A stretch of DNA of 64,000 nt from positions 928,610 through 992,609 of the forward strand of contig NZ_SOBW01000008.1 of assembly GCF_004364975.1 (NCBI RefSeq), written 5' to 3'. The notes beneath the pieces are model-generated. The model had not been told where the DNA came from. It saw only the letters and a program-made list of their open reading frames with translations, and did no database searches. This stretch comes from Gelidibacter sediminis. GTDB taxonomy: Bacteria; Bacteroidota; Bacteroidia; Flavobacteriales; Flavobacteriaceae. The position numbers and the translations under genes were made by a program. Below, piece by piece: positions 17,250 to 25,974 of the stretch. Numbering within the stretch: position 1 is the stretch's first letter; each line of letters begins with the position of its first letter.

Positions 17250-20200
17250 TTGAAACCTCTTATAAAGAAAATAGCTTTTGTCACCTTTATTTATTTGCTT
17301 TTTGTAAATAATGTGCTCAATGCACAAAACCCTTCCCAAATAGACATCCTCACTACTGAACAAGGCTTAATTTTTAGAGACGTTACTTCTATTGCACAAG
17401 ATGCTAATGAAATGATGTGGTTTGGAACAGATTTGGGTTTGGTTAGGTATGATGGGTACAATTTTAAAGTCTATAATTCTGATAAAAGCAATCCCTTTTA
17501 CATTAAGGAAGAATTAATTACCGGAGAATTGGTTTATAACGCCCACACCAATGAGCTTTGGTATATGGCTAATGAAAAGCTGTTTAAAATTCAACTTTCT
17601 ACAGATGCTGTAACAGCATACAATAGTAATCATAATTTGAAAGGAAATGTACTGCGCATACTTAAGGACTTAAATGGCGATATATGGGTCATTACAGATG
17701 ATTTTGTTACCGCAGATTATGGTCAGGCAAAGCATTACCTTCAAAAATTAATTAACGGTTCGTTTGAAGTGAAATATAGTATTCCAAGAAATAAACACCC
17801 CTACAGCCGATTAATTTGTGACAAAAAGGGTGATTTGTTATGGAGTGCACCCTTATATAGTTTAAAATTCGACACAGATGGTACGTTACTAAAGACCTTT
17901 AATTTCCCAACTTTTGAATGGCATGGAAATTTATTACAGTTTACGGTATCTTTCTATGACAGTCAGAATACACATTATTACTTTTCTCAAAAAGACAGGG
18001 GTGTTTCAAGATTAAATGAAGAAAATCTTAACACAACACGTGTATTCGATATTGAGCATCAGTTTTATTATGGTATTGAAGATTATCAGAAACATTTATG
18101 GTTTGCTAGTAACAAAGAATTATACCGGATGCATCCAGATGGTCATGTCAAAGATTTCACTGCTCAATTACAGGCACGTTTTGAGTACTCAAAAATTAAT
18201 TGTCTTTTTATAGATGTCAATAAATTACTTTGGGTAGCCACTGATAACGGATTATTTAAGATACGGATAGGTGAAGAATTATTTACACCGCTCTTTAAAT
18301 CAGATAATAAAGGATGGGGCAATACCATGCGTGGTGTTTTTGAAGATGCCAATGGGACTATTTTTGCCAAATGTGAAAACAAAAATAAGTTGATTTACAA
18401 AACTATTTCTGGAAATATTGACACACTAACCATTCAAATAGATAGTGTCGCCTTAGAAGGGTTACAGTATACAGCAAATTTTTATGTGCTTGATAAAAAC
18501 AAGCGGCATGCTTACACATTAGGTGAAAACTTGTTGAAAATTAATTTAAAGACAGGCGCCACCAAGAGTTACGATGAATTTAGGCCAAACGTAACCTTCA
18601 AAGCCCATAATCCATTAATCAAATTAAAGAATGGCAAATTACTTTTTGGTCAAAGTCTGTCAAGATTAGTGCTTTTTGATCCTGACACAGAGACGAGTGT
18701 GCCTGTCTTTAAAAACTTTAATAAGGCTAATGACATTGCCGATTTAACCTATTTTAAAGAAAGTATACACGACAGCATTTTCTATATTGGCACCCGCAAT
18801 GACGGCTTACTAAAAGTACATCTCAGTGGCCAAATTGAAACGATCTTCAACACCAACTCACACCCCACTATTTCCAGGAATTTTGTACTTGTTATTGAAG
18901 AAGAACCAAATGGAGCACTTTGGGTAGGAACCTATGGAGGTGGCTTAAATTTTATTTCCGACGATGGTCTGATTGGAAAAATTTATAATAAGTATAATGG
19001 GTTGCCTGATGATAATGTTGTAGGTATCCTGACTGACGATCAGGATAACTTATGGATTAGTACATATAATGGCCTGTCTCATTTTGACAAGAATACAGAA
19101 ATCTTTCAGAATTTTTATCCTGAAGATGGCTTGTCTCATTATGAGTTCAATTACACCTCATTTTTTAAAGACAGTCGTGGCAATTTTTATTTTGGTGGTA
19201 TGAATGGTCTTAACCAATTCAAACCTTCTGCAGTATTGAAATATTCTGATCCACCAACATTACGGTTGTTAGGCGTTTCGGGCTATAACAGTAAAATGAA
19301 ATCAAGGTTTTTTACTGATTTCACCCAAACCCAAACAAATGCCTTAAACCTAACAGCATATGATCAGTACTTCGAAATTAACTGGACGATGCCAAGTTAT
19401 TTCCAAAACCAAAAAAACAGTTATTCAACCAAATTAGAAGGCCTGGAAAAGCAATGGTTTTATAGAGGTAACGTGGCCTCCATACGCTACAATCAACTGC
19501 CTGCTGGAAATTATGTGTTAAAAATAAAAGGTAAAGATTCGAGGGGCAATGAAAGCGAGGCAATGTTGGCCATTCCAATTCATGTACGTGAGATTTATTA
19601 TAAACAATGGTGGTTTAAAGTGCTTTTGATGCTCACTATTATTGGAATTATGTTTGTCATATTTAGATATCGTTTTCAACAAGCCTTAGCTATGGAACGG
19701 TTGCGGACAAAAATATCGAGCGATCTTCATGATGATGTTGGGTCTTTGCTATCCGGATTAGCAATGCAAACTGAACTCATGGAAATGAATGCCAGTGAAT
19801 CTGATAAATTCAAACTTCAAAAGATTGCAGGTATAAGTAGAAATGCCATTTCGCAAATGAGAGACTTAGTCTGGAGTATTGATAGTAGACGGGAAACTGT
19901 TAAAGATTTGATTGAACGGATGCAAGAGCTGGCTGAAGAATTAGTATTACCAAAAAACATCTCATTTCATATTGATAGCGCGAGTGTTAAACATCCCAAT
20001 AGGAAGTTATCAGCACAAACCAAACAACATATATTTATGATTTATAAAGAGGCAATTACTAACATTATTAGGCATTCTGATGCTAGCAGTGTAACCATAA
20101 CTATACTGAGTAATGCGCATAATACGGACATTATTATTAAAGATAATGGGCAGATAAAAATGCCTCATAAATCGACAGGATTTGGTTTGGCAAATATGGT

Positions 20201-20288
20201 GATGAGGGCAGAAAAATTAAATGGCACTATTAAATTTAAAAAAAACCATGGATTTGGGGTGTTTTTACACTTGCCATTCGCACTATAA
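17250..20288 (+). CDS. Two-component propeller sensor histidine kinase (Y_Y_Y, HisKA_3-type)
   Basis: A 1012-residue sensor. The start is TTG at 17250, giving a signal peptide (FVTFIYLLFVNNVLNAQ). A periplasmic two-component-propeller region follows, with many blades of the type MWFGTDLGLVRYDG, LWVATDNGLFKI, LWVGTYGGGLNFI and LWISTYNGLSHFD. Next come a Y_Y_Y domain ending in LPAGNYVLKIKGKDSRG and one membrane helix near residue 790. The kinase core carries SSDLHDDVGS with the phospho-accepting His827 and an HATPase end GFGLANMVMRA. It has no fused receiver or HTH, so it should signal through the NarL-type regulator encoded 73 bp downstream. Propeller sensors of this kind often detect small molecules or glycans in Bacteroidota. 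The ligand here is unknown; the divergent oxidoreductase cluster is the natural candidate target. Confidence 0.93.
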   Translation: MKPLIKKIAFVTFIYLLFVNNVLNAQNPSQIDILTTEQGLIFRDVTSIAQDANEMMWFGTDLGLVRYDGYNFKVYNSDKSNPFYIKEELITGELVYNAHTNELWYMANEKLFKIQLSTDAVTAYNSNHNLKGNVLRILKDLNGDIWVITDDFVTADYGQAKHYLQKLINGSFEVKYSIPRNKHPYSRLICDKKGDLLWSAPLYSLKFDTDGTLLKTFNFPTFEWHGNLLQFTVSFYDSQNTHYYFSQKDRGVSRLNEENLNTTRVFDIEHQFYYGIEDYQKHLWFASNKELYRMHPDGHVKDFTAQLQARFEYSKINCLFIDVNKLLWVATDNGLFKIRIGEELFTPLFKSDNKGWGNTMRGVFEDANGTIFAKCENKNKLIYKTISGNIDTLTIQIDSVALEGLQYTANFYVLDKNKRHAYTLGENLLKINLKTGATKSYDEFRPNVTFKAHNPLIKLKNGKLLFGQSLSRLVLFDPDTETSVPVFKNFNKANDIADLTYFKESIHDSIFYIGTRNDGLLKVHLSGQIETIFNTNSHPTISRNFVLVIEEEPNGALWVGTYGGGLNFISDDGLIGKIYNKYNGLPDDNVVGILTDDQDNLWISTYNGLSHFDKNTEIFQNFYPEDGLSHYEFNYTSFFKDSRGNFYFGGMNGLNQFKPSAVLKYSDPPTLRLLGVSGYNSKMKSRFFTDFTQTQTNALNLTAYDQYFEINWTMPSYFQNQKNSYSTKLEGLEKQWFYRGNVASIRYNQLPAGNYVLKIKGKDSRGNESEAMLAIPIHVREIYYKQWWFKVLLMLTIIGIMFVIFRYRFQQALAMERLRTKISSDLHDDVGSLLSGLAMQTELMEMNASESDKFKLQKIAGISRNAISQMRDLVWSIDSRRETVKDLIERMQELAEELVLPKNISFHIDSASVKHPNRKLSAQTKQHIFMIYKEAITNIIRHSDASSVTITILSNAHNTDIIIKDNGQIKMPHKSTGFGLANMVMRAEKLNGTIKFKKNHGFGVFLHLPFAL

Positions 20289-20308
20289 TACCACATGATA
20301 ATGTGATT
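20289..20308. promoter_or_regulatory. Second CCACAT-N4-ATGTG palindrome, before the response regulator gene
   Basis: CCACAT-GATA-ATGTGA differs from the upstream palindrome by one arm base and keeps the same 4-nt spacing. It lies 7-22 bp past the kinase stop and about 60 bp before the regulator ATG. Confidence 0.4.
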
Positions 20309-20361
20309 GCGCGCATGAGTTAATAAAAGTACCTTACATAACCTAACTATTCTATACCAAC

Positions 20362-20994
20362 ATGAAAGACATTAGGCTGGCCATTATAGAAGATGATGCC
20401 TTAGTACAAGAGAGCTTATGCAGTTTTTTTGAAGTTCTCAATCATACCGAATGTCTCTTGGTAGCCTCCTCTATAGAAACTTTTCTAAAAGACTTTAAAG
20501 ACTTAAAAGTACCCCCTGACATCATTTTATTAGACATCAATTTACTTGGAATGTCTGGAATTGAAGGTATTCCATTACTAAAAAATGAATTACCTAAAAC
20601 AGATATCATCATGCTCACCACTTTTGATGATAGTGATAGTATTTTTAACGCATTGTGTGCTGGCGCCTGTTCGTATTTATCAAAAAAAACCTCCTTAAAA
20701 AAGATACAGGAAGCCGTAGAAATCGTATTTGATGGAGGGTCTTATATGTCGCCTTCAATAGCCCGAAAAATTGCCAATCATTTTGCACCTAAATCGGTCA
20801 AAAACCAGATTCTCACACCTCGTCAGCAAGAGATTGTAGCCGGAATCGTTGATGGCAAGAGTTATAAAATGATTGCTGAAGATTTATTTGTTTCACTAGA
20901 CACTGTTCGGAGTCATATTAAAAATATCTATAAAACTTTAGAAATTAACAGTAAGGCTGAACTGATTAAAAAGTCTTATAATAATGAAATTTAA
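20362..20994 (+). CDS. NarL/LuxR-family response regulator
   Basis: A 210-residue regulator. The receiver domain has the acidic pair IIEDD (residues 8-12), phospho-acceptor Asp58 in LLDINLLGMSG, TTFDD and the conserved Lys of SYLSKK. A LuxR-type HTH fills the C-terminus (LTPRQQEIVAGIVDGKSYK, then DTVRSHIKNIYKTL). It follows the sensor kinase on the same strand and is the obvious partner for that HisKA_3-type kinase. The palindromes at 17174 and 20289 are possible binding sites, since NarL-type dimers bind inverted repeats. Confidence 0.94.
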   Translation: MKDIRLAIIEDDALVQESLCSFFEVLNHTECLLVASSIETFLKDFKDLKVPPDIILLDINLLGMSGIEGIPLLKNELPKTDIIMLTTFDDSDSIFNALCAGACSYLSKKTSLKKIQEAVEIVFDGGSYMSPSIARKIANHFAPKSVKNQILTPRQQEIVAGIVDGKSYKMIAEDLFVSLDTVRSHIKNIYKTLEINSKAELIKKSYNNEI

Positions 20995-21203
20995 ATCAGG
21001 CATTAACGATGTACACGTATTAAAAATAACATGATGCGAACGTTTATTGTAGATATGAATTCAAAATAGTTGCTCATTATAAGCCTAAAACCGCGAAGGG
21101 CGATTTTAGAGTCTTTTTTCATCTATTCGCTCATGCGCAACTCCGTTGGCACCGCCACATATAAAAAAAGCCTAACAAATCTTATGATTTGTTAGGCTTT
21201 TAG

Positions 21204-21222
21204 TGGTCGGGATGGCAGGATT
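21204..21222 (-). pseudogene. 3'-terminal relic of tRNA-Pro
   Basis: TGGTCGGGATGGCAGGATT matches the CCA end, acceptor and part of the T arm of the intact tRNA-Pro at 21385, with one substitution. Similarity ends abruptly at 21222. Confidence 0.7.
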
Positions 21223-21344
21223 AACTTGGTTGATCCTGAGTAAGGGTCGTTGCTCATTATAAGCCTAAAAACCGCGATAAGCGGTTTTAGCGTCTTTTTT
21301 CATTTGTTCGCTTATGCGCAACTCCGTTGGCACCGCTACACATG

Positions 21345-21383
21345 AAAAAAGCCTAACAAATCTCATGATTTGTTAGGCTTTTA
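21345..21383 (-). terminator. Terminator downstream of tRNA-Pro
   Basis: AAAGCCTAACAAATC and GATTTGTTAGGCTTT form a 15-bp stem around TCAT, flanked by A/T runs. A second copy lies at 21164-21202 in the duplicated segment. Confidence 0.8.
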
Positions 21384-21384
21384 G

Positions 21385-21462
21385 TGGTCGGGGTGGCAGG
21401 ATTCGAACCTGCGACCTCCGCGTCCCAAACGCGGCGCGATAACCGGGCTACGCTACACCCCG
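21385..21462 (-). tRNA. tRNA-Pro (anticodon TGG)
   Basis: Minus-strand cloverleaf: acceptor CGGGGTG/CACCCCG, anticodon stem CCGCG/CGCGG around TTTGGGA, T arm GCAGG/CCTGC around TTCGAAT. The discriminator is A and the CCA is encoded. Confidence 0.96.
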
Positions 21463-21523
21463 AAATCAACTACTAAAGTTGAATTCTTTTAAAATTGCTA
21501 TCCGGTATTATTAGCAATTGTTG

Positions 21524-21607
21524 CGGAGAGACAGGGACTCGAACCCTGGCGACAGTTTCCCGTCGACAGATTAGCAATCTGCTCCATTACCACTCTGGCA
21601 CCTCTCC
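21524..21607 (-). tRNA. tRNA-Ser (anticodon GCT)
   Basis: Minus-strand class II tRNA: acceptor GGAGAGG/TCTCTCC, anticodon loop TTGCTAA on a CAGAT/ATCTG stem, a long variable arm (GTCGACGGGAAACTGTC) and T arm CAGGG/CCCTG. CCA is not encoded. Confidence 0.95.
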
Positions 21608-21699
21608 TATTGTTAAAGAACATCCTTAAATGCGGATGCAAATGTAGCCCTTCATTACAAAGAAAACAACTATTTTTTAAAAATTTTATAGGAATTTTT

Positions 21700-23748
21700 T
21701 TATTCCGGATATTCTATCCTGAGATGGAAGATGTTAGCCAATTTATTCTTTAAAATTTTCTTGATAGATTCAATCTCCTTAAAGGTAATATTGGCATTTA
21801 AAAACTGTCCGTCCTCCATCTGTTTGTTGATAATATTTTCAACAAAATGATTGATTTTTGTTGATGAAGGATCCTTCAAACTTTTAGAAGCAGCTTCAAC
21901 ACTGTCGCACATCATCAAAATTGCAGTCTCCTTACTAAAAGGCTTTGGCCCTGGGTATCTAAAATCATCAGCATCCGTGGCAATATCAATCTCCTTTTCC
22001 TTCATATAAAAATAATACACCATACTCGTCCCGTGATGTGTCCTGATAAAGTCAATAACACGATCTGGTAAATTGTTCTTTTTAGCTATTTCAATACCAT
22101 CCAATACATGGGAAAAGATGATGGCAGCACTCTCTTGGGCCGACAATTCATCATGAGGGTTTAATCCTGTAGATTGATTCTCTGTAAAATACGTAGGGTT
22201 CTTCATTTTACCTATGTCATGGTATAATGCTCCTACCCTGACCAACATTGCATTTGCCCCAATTTCATTGGCTGAAGCTTCGGCTAAATTGGCAACGTTT
22301 AAACTGTGATGAAACGTACCAGGTGCCTTGTTAGACAATTCTTTTAACAACTTCGTATTGGTATCTGAAAGTTCCAATAATGACACGTCTGACACTAGAC
22401 CAAACAAGCGTTCATATATGTAAATAAGCGGTTGCACAAACAAGGTTGCCAATCCACATAAAATAAACATTCCAAAGGCTTCCAAATCGAGCTCAATAAT
22501 ACTGCCTTCGTGAATTACGAAAAACGCAAAATACGTTACGATATACACTAGTGTAATTTGCCCAACAGAAATAAAGAGGTTTGCACGTTTATACAACTCT
22601 GAAACGGTAAGGATGGTTACGATGCCGGCAGTAATTTGCAAAAACATATATTCATAACTATTTGGCACCACAAAGCCCAACAAGAGTACCGTTAAAACAT
22701 GTGCAAATAAACCGAGTCTGGCATCAAAAAAGGCCTTCAATACTAATGGCAATACACATAGTGGCACAACATACACAAATTTAGAATTGTACTTTACAAT
22801 AAGCGTAGTGAGCAAAACCATTAAGAGAATATTGAAAAATATAAAGGTTACTTTGGTGTTGTCCAAAAAGACATCTTTGCGGTATTTCCTTAAAAAAAGC
22901 AGTAACATTAATAACGTTAGGGCTACTAAAAGGGAATAGGAAATGACAACCCAGGTATAATTTGAAGCACTCCAGACCTGCGATTCATACTCCGACTCTA
23001 AAGATTTAAGAATATCGTATTTATGGCCTTCTACCAATTCTCCTTTAGAAATTATCAGCGTTTCACGCTCAACATTCCCTCGTGTAGATGATATTTTATC
23101 AAGTTCTTCATTTAGGGCGTTTTGGGTAATGGATTTATTGACCTTTAAATTAGGCTCAATCAAATCAAAAAACATTGACACAAAGACGGCACTAAAGTTA
23201 GAATTCCTTTTTTCTTCAAGTTGTTTTTCCAAAATCTTTCTGAAAGCATCAATTTTGGCCAATTCGGAATAGGTGGTTGTGGCAACTTGATTTTGACCAT
23301 CTAATAAAATGACACTCTTGTCGTTAGGGTAATTATAGTCTTCTTCTAAAACACCATTTTTATAGATTTGGTCAAGTACGAGCTTCCCTATCCTGTACAA
23401 CTCGGTTTTTTTCCTGCCAAGTGAGTCATCAAATGTAGCGTTGAATTTTTTATTATAGTCTTCGTAAACAAAGTCTTTAACCTCGCTAAAAAGATCAAAA
23501 TAAACCGCACTATTTTTTACAATAGCAGACTTTTCCTTTTCAAGTTCCTCCGGTGTTTTTTGTATGGCAAAATCAAATGGAGCATAAAGATTCTCAGATT
23601 GCCACGGTTTGTTTTTGTCAAAATTATATTTGAATTTACCACTCTTTGGAAAGAGGTAAACAATTAAAAAAGTAGTTCCTATAAAAAGGAGAATTTTGTA
23701 AATAAGTGCATGATTCTTGTACCACTTACTAATAAGATTTTTCATCAA
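21700..23748 (-). CDS. PgpH-type 7TM-HD phosphodiesterase (7TMR-HDED)
   Basis: A 682-residue membrane protein. It has a first helix (YKILLFIGTTFLIVYLF), an extracellular 7TMR-HDED region with FDFAIQKTPEELEKEK and ISKGELV, then about seven hydrophobic helices (residues about 270-450). The cytosolic HD domain carries TFHHSLNVANLAEASA, LYHDIGKMKNP and THHGTSMVYYF, whose His/Asp residues are the metal ligands. In Listeria and others PgpH hydrolyses the second messenger c-di-AMP; the same role is likely here by family. A 127-bp gap separates it from the divergent thiolase gene. Confidence 0.92.
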   Translation of the reverse strand: MMKNLISKWYKNHALIYKILLFIGTTFLIVYLFPKSGKFKYNFDKNKPWQSENLYAPFDFAIQKTPEELEKEKSAIVKNSAVYFDLFSEVKDFVYEDYNKKFNATFDDSLGRKKTELYRIGKLVLDQIYKNGVLEEDYNYPNDKSVILLDGQNQVATTTYSELAKIDAFRKILEKQLEEKRNSNFSAVFVSMFFDLIEPNLKVNKSITQNALNEELDKISSTRGNVERETLIISKGELVEGHKYDILKSLESEYESQVWSASNYTWVVISYSLLVALTLLMLLLFLRKYRKDVFLDNTKVTFIFFNILLMVLLTTLIVKYNSKFVYVVPLCVLPLVLKAFFDARLGLFAHVLTVLLLGFVVPNSYEYMFLQITAGIVTILTVSELYKRANLFISVGQITLVYIVTYFAFFVIHEGSIIELDLEAFGMFILCGLATLFVQPLIYIYERLFGLVSDVSLLELSDTNTKLLKELSNKAPGTFHHSLNVANLAEASANEIGANAMLVRVGALYHDIGKMKNPTYFTENQSTGLNPHDELSAQESAAIIFSHVLDGIEIAKKNNLPDRVIDFIRTHHGTSMVYYFYMKEKEIDIATDADDFRYPGPKPFSKETAILMMCDSVEAASKSLKDPSSTKINHFVENIINKQMEDGQFLNANITFKEIESIKKILKNKLANIFHLRIEYPE

Positions 23749-23840
23749 AGTCGTCTCAATTGTCTTTCAAAAGTAATAAAATATTAAGGGACTTGTTGGT
23801 TTAACGTGAGGTTTCATTCCGAAATCAATTAAAAAATGTT

Positions 23841-23848
23841 TAATTTTG
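23841..23848 (+). promoter_or_regulatory. -7 box TAATTTTG of the thiolase promoter
   Basis: Exact TAnnTTTG match 28 bp before the ATG. Confidence 0.5.
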
Positions 23849-23875
23849 CGTTAATCAAATCAAAACCCATATAAA

Positions 23876-25054
23876 ATGAGTAAAGAAGTCGTTATTGTAT
23901 CAGCAGCAAGAACTCCGATAGGTAGCTTTTTAGGCGCTTTATCAACAGTTACTGCACCCAGATTAGGAGCCGTTGCCATTAAGGGAGCAATGGATAAAAT
24001 TAACCTAAAACCTGAATTGGTACAAGAAGTGATTATGGGCAACGTAGTTCAGGCTGGCACAGGCCAAGCACCTGCGAGACAAGCCGCAATTTATGCTGGA
24101 ATTCCGGACACTGTTCCGTGTACTACCGTAAATAAAGTTTGTGCTTCAGGTATGAAAGCAGTAATGCAAGCGGCCCAAGCAATTGCGTTGGGAGATGCTG
24201 ATATTATTGTTGCCGGCGGAATGGAAAACATGAGTTTAATTCCGCATTATCTTCACGCAAGAACGGGAACAAAATTTGGTCCTGCCACATTAATTGATGG
24301 CATGCAAAAAGATGGTTTAGTAGATGCTTATGATGAAAACGCCATGGGTGTTTGTGCAGATGCATGTGCTACAGAATATAAATTTAGTAGAGAAGATCAG
24401 GATGCTTATGCAATTCAGTCTTATGAGCGTTCTTCAGCAGCATGGGCTGCGGGAAAATTTGATAATGAGGTAGTTCCGGTAGAAGTTCCTCAACGTCGTG
24501 GTGATGCTGTTGTAGTTTCAAGAGACGAAGAATATACCAATGTAAAAATGGATAAAATACCATCATTGAGACCTGCCTTTTCTAAAGATGGTACTGTAAC
24601 AGCTGCCAATGCCTCAACTATTAATGACGGTGCTGGCGCTGTTGTTTTAATGAGCAGGGAAAAGGCTGACGAATTAGGTTTAAAACCATTGGCTATCATA
24701 AAAGGATATGCTGATGCGGCCCATGAGCCAAAATGGTTTACAACTGCGCCAGCTAAAGCTCTACCAAAAGCATTGGATAAAGCGGGAGTTGCAATAGAAG
24801 ATGTCGATTTTTTCGAATTTAATGAAGCTTTTGCGGTGGTTGGTTTAGCCAATATGAAACTTCTAGGTCTTAATGATAGTAACGTTAACGTTAATGGCGG
24901 TGCCGTTTCTTTGGGTCATCCATTAGGATGTTCGGGGGTAAGAATTATCATTACCTTAATAAATGTATTAGAACAAAATAATGCGAAGCTAGGTGCTGCG
25001 GCAATATGTAACGGTGGTGGAGGTGCATCTGCAATTGTAATAGAACGTGCATAA
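23876..25054 (+). CDS. Thiolase (acetyl-CoA C-acetyltransferase/acyltransferase)
   Basis: A 392-residue thiolase. The nucleophilic Cys is in NKVCASGMKA (near residue 88), the catalytic His in GGAVSLGHPLG, and the second Cys in CNGGGGAS near the end; the mid-protein GGMENMS signature is also present. Length and motifs match degradative or biosynthetic thiolases that cleave or form acetoacetyl-CoA. Specificity cannot be told by eye. It is monocistronic, with its own promoter. Confidence 0.94.
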   Translation: MSKEVVIVSAARTPIGSFLGALSTVTAPRLGAVAIKGAMDKINLKPELVQEVIMGNVVQAGTGQAPARQAAIYAGIPDTVPCTTVNKVCASGMKAVMQAAQAIALGDADIIVAGGMENMSLIPHYLHARTGTKFGPATLIDGMQKDGLVDAYDENAMGVCADACATEYKFSREDQDAYAIQSYERSSAAWAAGKFDNEVVPVEVPQRRGDAVVVSRDEEYTNVKMDKIPSLRPAFSKDGTVTAANASTINDGAGAVVLMSREKADELGLKPLAIIKGYADAAHEPKWFTTAPAKALPKALDKAGVAIEDVDFFEFNEAFAVVGLANMKLLGLNDSNVNVNGGAVSLGHPLGCSGVRIIITLINVLEQNNAKLGAAAICNGGGGASAIVIERA

Positions 25055-25168
25055 ACTAGTCTTGTTCTAAAAATCATCGCATTGCAATCATTACATTTGT
25101 TGTTACCAATTTTTCAGGTCTTATAAACTGAAAATTTATAAAAATAGTCAATAGACCATTTCACCCCT

Positions 25169-25918
25169 ATGCCATACGGAATTGCCAACTTAAGCATCAT
25201 CCCTTTAAGAATTGAACCTGCTGATTCTACTGAATTGTTATCTCAAGTACTCTATGGCGAAATTTTTAAGGTGACCGAACGACGGAAAAATTGGAGTAAA
25301 ATTCGTTTGGTGTATGATAATTTTGAAGGATGGATTGCAAATAACCAGTACTTGGAAATTACGGAAACGGACTATGAAACATTAATCGGATTACCATCAC
25401 GACTTTCTGGAGACTTACTTGAATTTATACAAGATCAGCAGAATCAGTTGATCACGATTCCTTTAGGCTCAAGTTTGTCAGCTCTCAATTACCTAAACCA
25501 TACATATGATGGTTATATACTAGAAGGCATTCAATCAAAATCCAATATTATTGATACTGCATTTTTATATCGAAATGCACCATATTTATGGGGTGGTAAA
25601 ACACCTTTTGGTATTGATTCCGCTGGATTTACGCAGATGGTCTATAAATTGAATGGTTATCAACTGTCTCGTGCTGTTGAACAGCAAGCAAAACAAGGCG
25701 ATGCGCTTAGTTTTATTGAAGAAAGTGAAGTTGGCGATTTGGCTTTCTTTGATGACAATGAAGGACAAATTATTCATGTAGGAATTATCATGCCAGACAA
25801 TTATATTATACACGCCCATGGTAAAGTTCGTATTGACCGCTTAGATCATTCTGGAATTTATAACGTAGATACTAAAATGCACACCCACAAATTAAGGGTA
25901 ATTAAAAAAATCATATAA
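25169..25918 (+). CDS. SH3-NlpC/P60-like protein with catalytic Cys replaced by Ser
   Basis: A 249-residue protein. An N-terminal SH3-like region (YGIANLSIIPLR...FEGWIANNQYLEI) is followed by an NlpC/P60 (C40) fold: YLWGGKTPFGIDSAGF, EVGDLAFFDD, IIHVGIIM and YIIHAHGKVRIDRLDH. In C40 peptidases the first of these reads DCSGF and holds the catalytic Cys. Here it is DSAGF, with Ser151 encoded by TCC at 25619. The His of HVGII and the third residue region are kept. The protein may be a non-hydrolytic peptidoglycan-stem binder or a serine variant. No signal peptide is visible, which is also odd for a wall enzyme. Confidence 0.88.
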   Translation: MPYGIANLSIIPLRIEPADSTELLSQVLYGEIFKVTERRKNWSKIRLVYDNFEGWIANNQYLEITETDYETLIGLPSRLSGDLLEFIQDQQNQLITIPLGSSLSALNYLNHTYDGYILEGIQSKSNIIDTAFLYRNAPYLWGGKTPFGIDSAGFTQMVYKLNGYQLSRAVEQQAKQGDALSFIEESEVGDLAFFDDNEGQIIHVGIIMPDNYIIHAHGKVRIDRLDHSGIYNVDTKMHTHKLRVIKKII

Positions 25919-25921
25919 AAA

Positions 25922-25946
25922 AAGGCTATCTTTTAAAGATAGCCTT
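25922..25946. terminator. Bidirectional terminator between the C40-like and TPR genes
   Basis: AAGGCTATCTTT and AAAGATAGCCTT form a 12-bp perfect stem in a convergent gap; A and T runs flank it. Confidence 0.75.
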
Positions 25947-25974
25947 CTTCTAAACATATAGTTTTTGTGCCGTA

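Larger units (their letters stand above)
21070..21403. repeat. Two tandem copies of a ~150-bp segment, period about 180 bp, around the tRNA-Pro 3' end
   Basis: Copy A (21070-21222) and copy B (21250-21403) share TTGCTCATTATAAGCC, GCGCAACTCCGTTGGCACC, a terminator hairpin built from GCCTAACAAAT and the 3' end of tRNA-Pro. Copy B leads into the intact tRNA; copy A stops inside the tRNA and then diverges. The difference pattern is many scattered substitutions, so the duplication is old. Confidence 0.85.
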
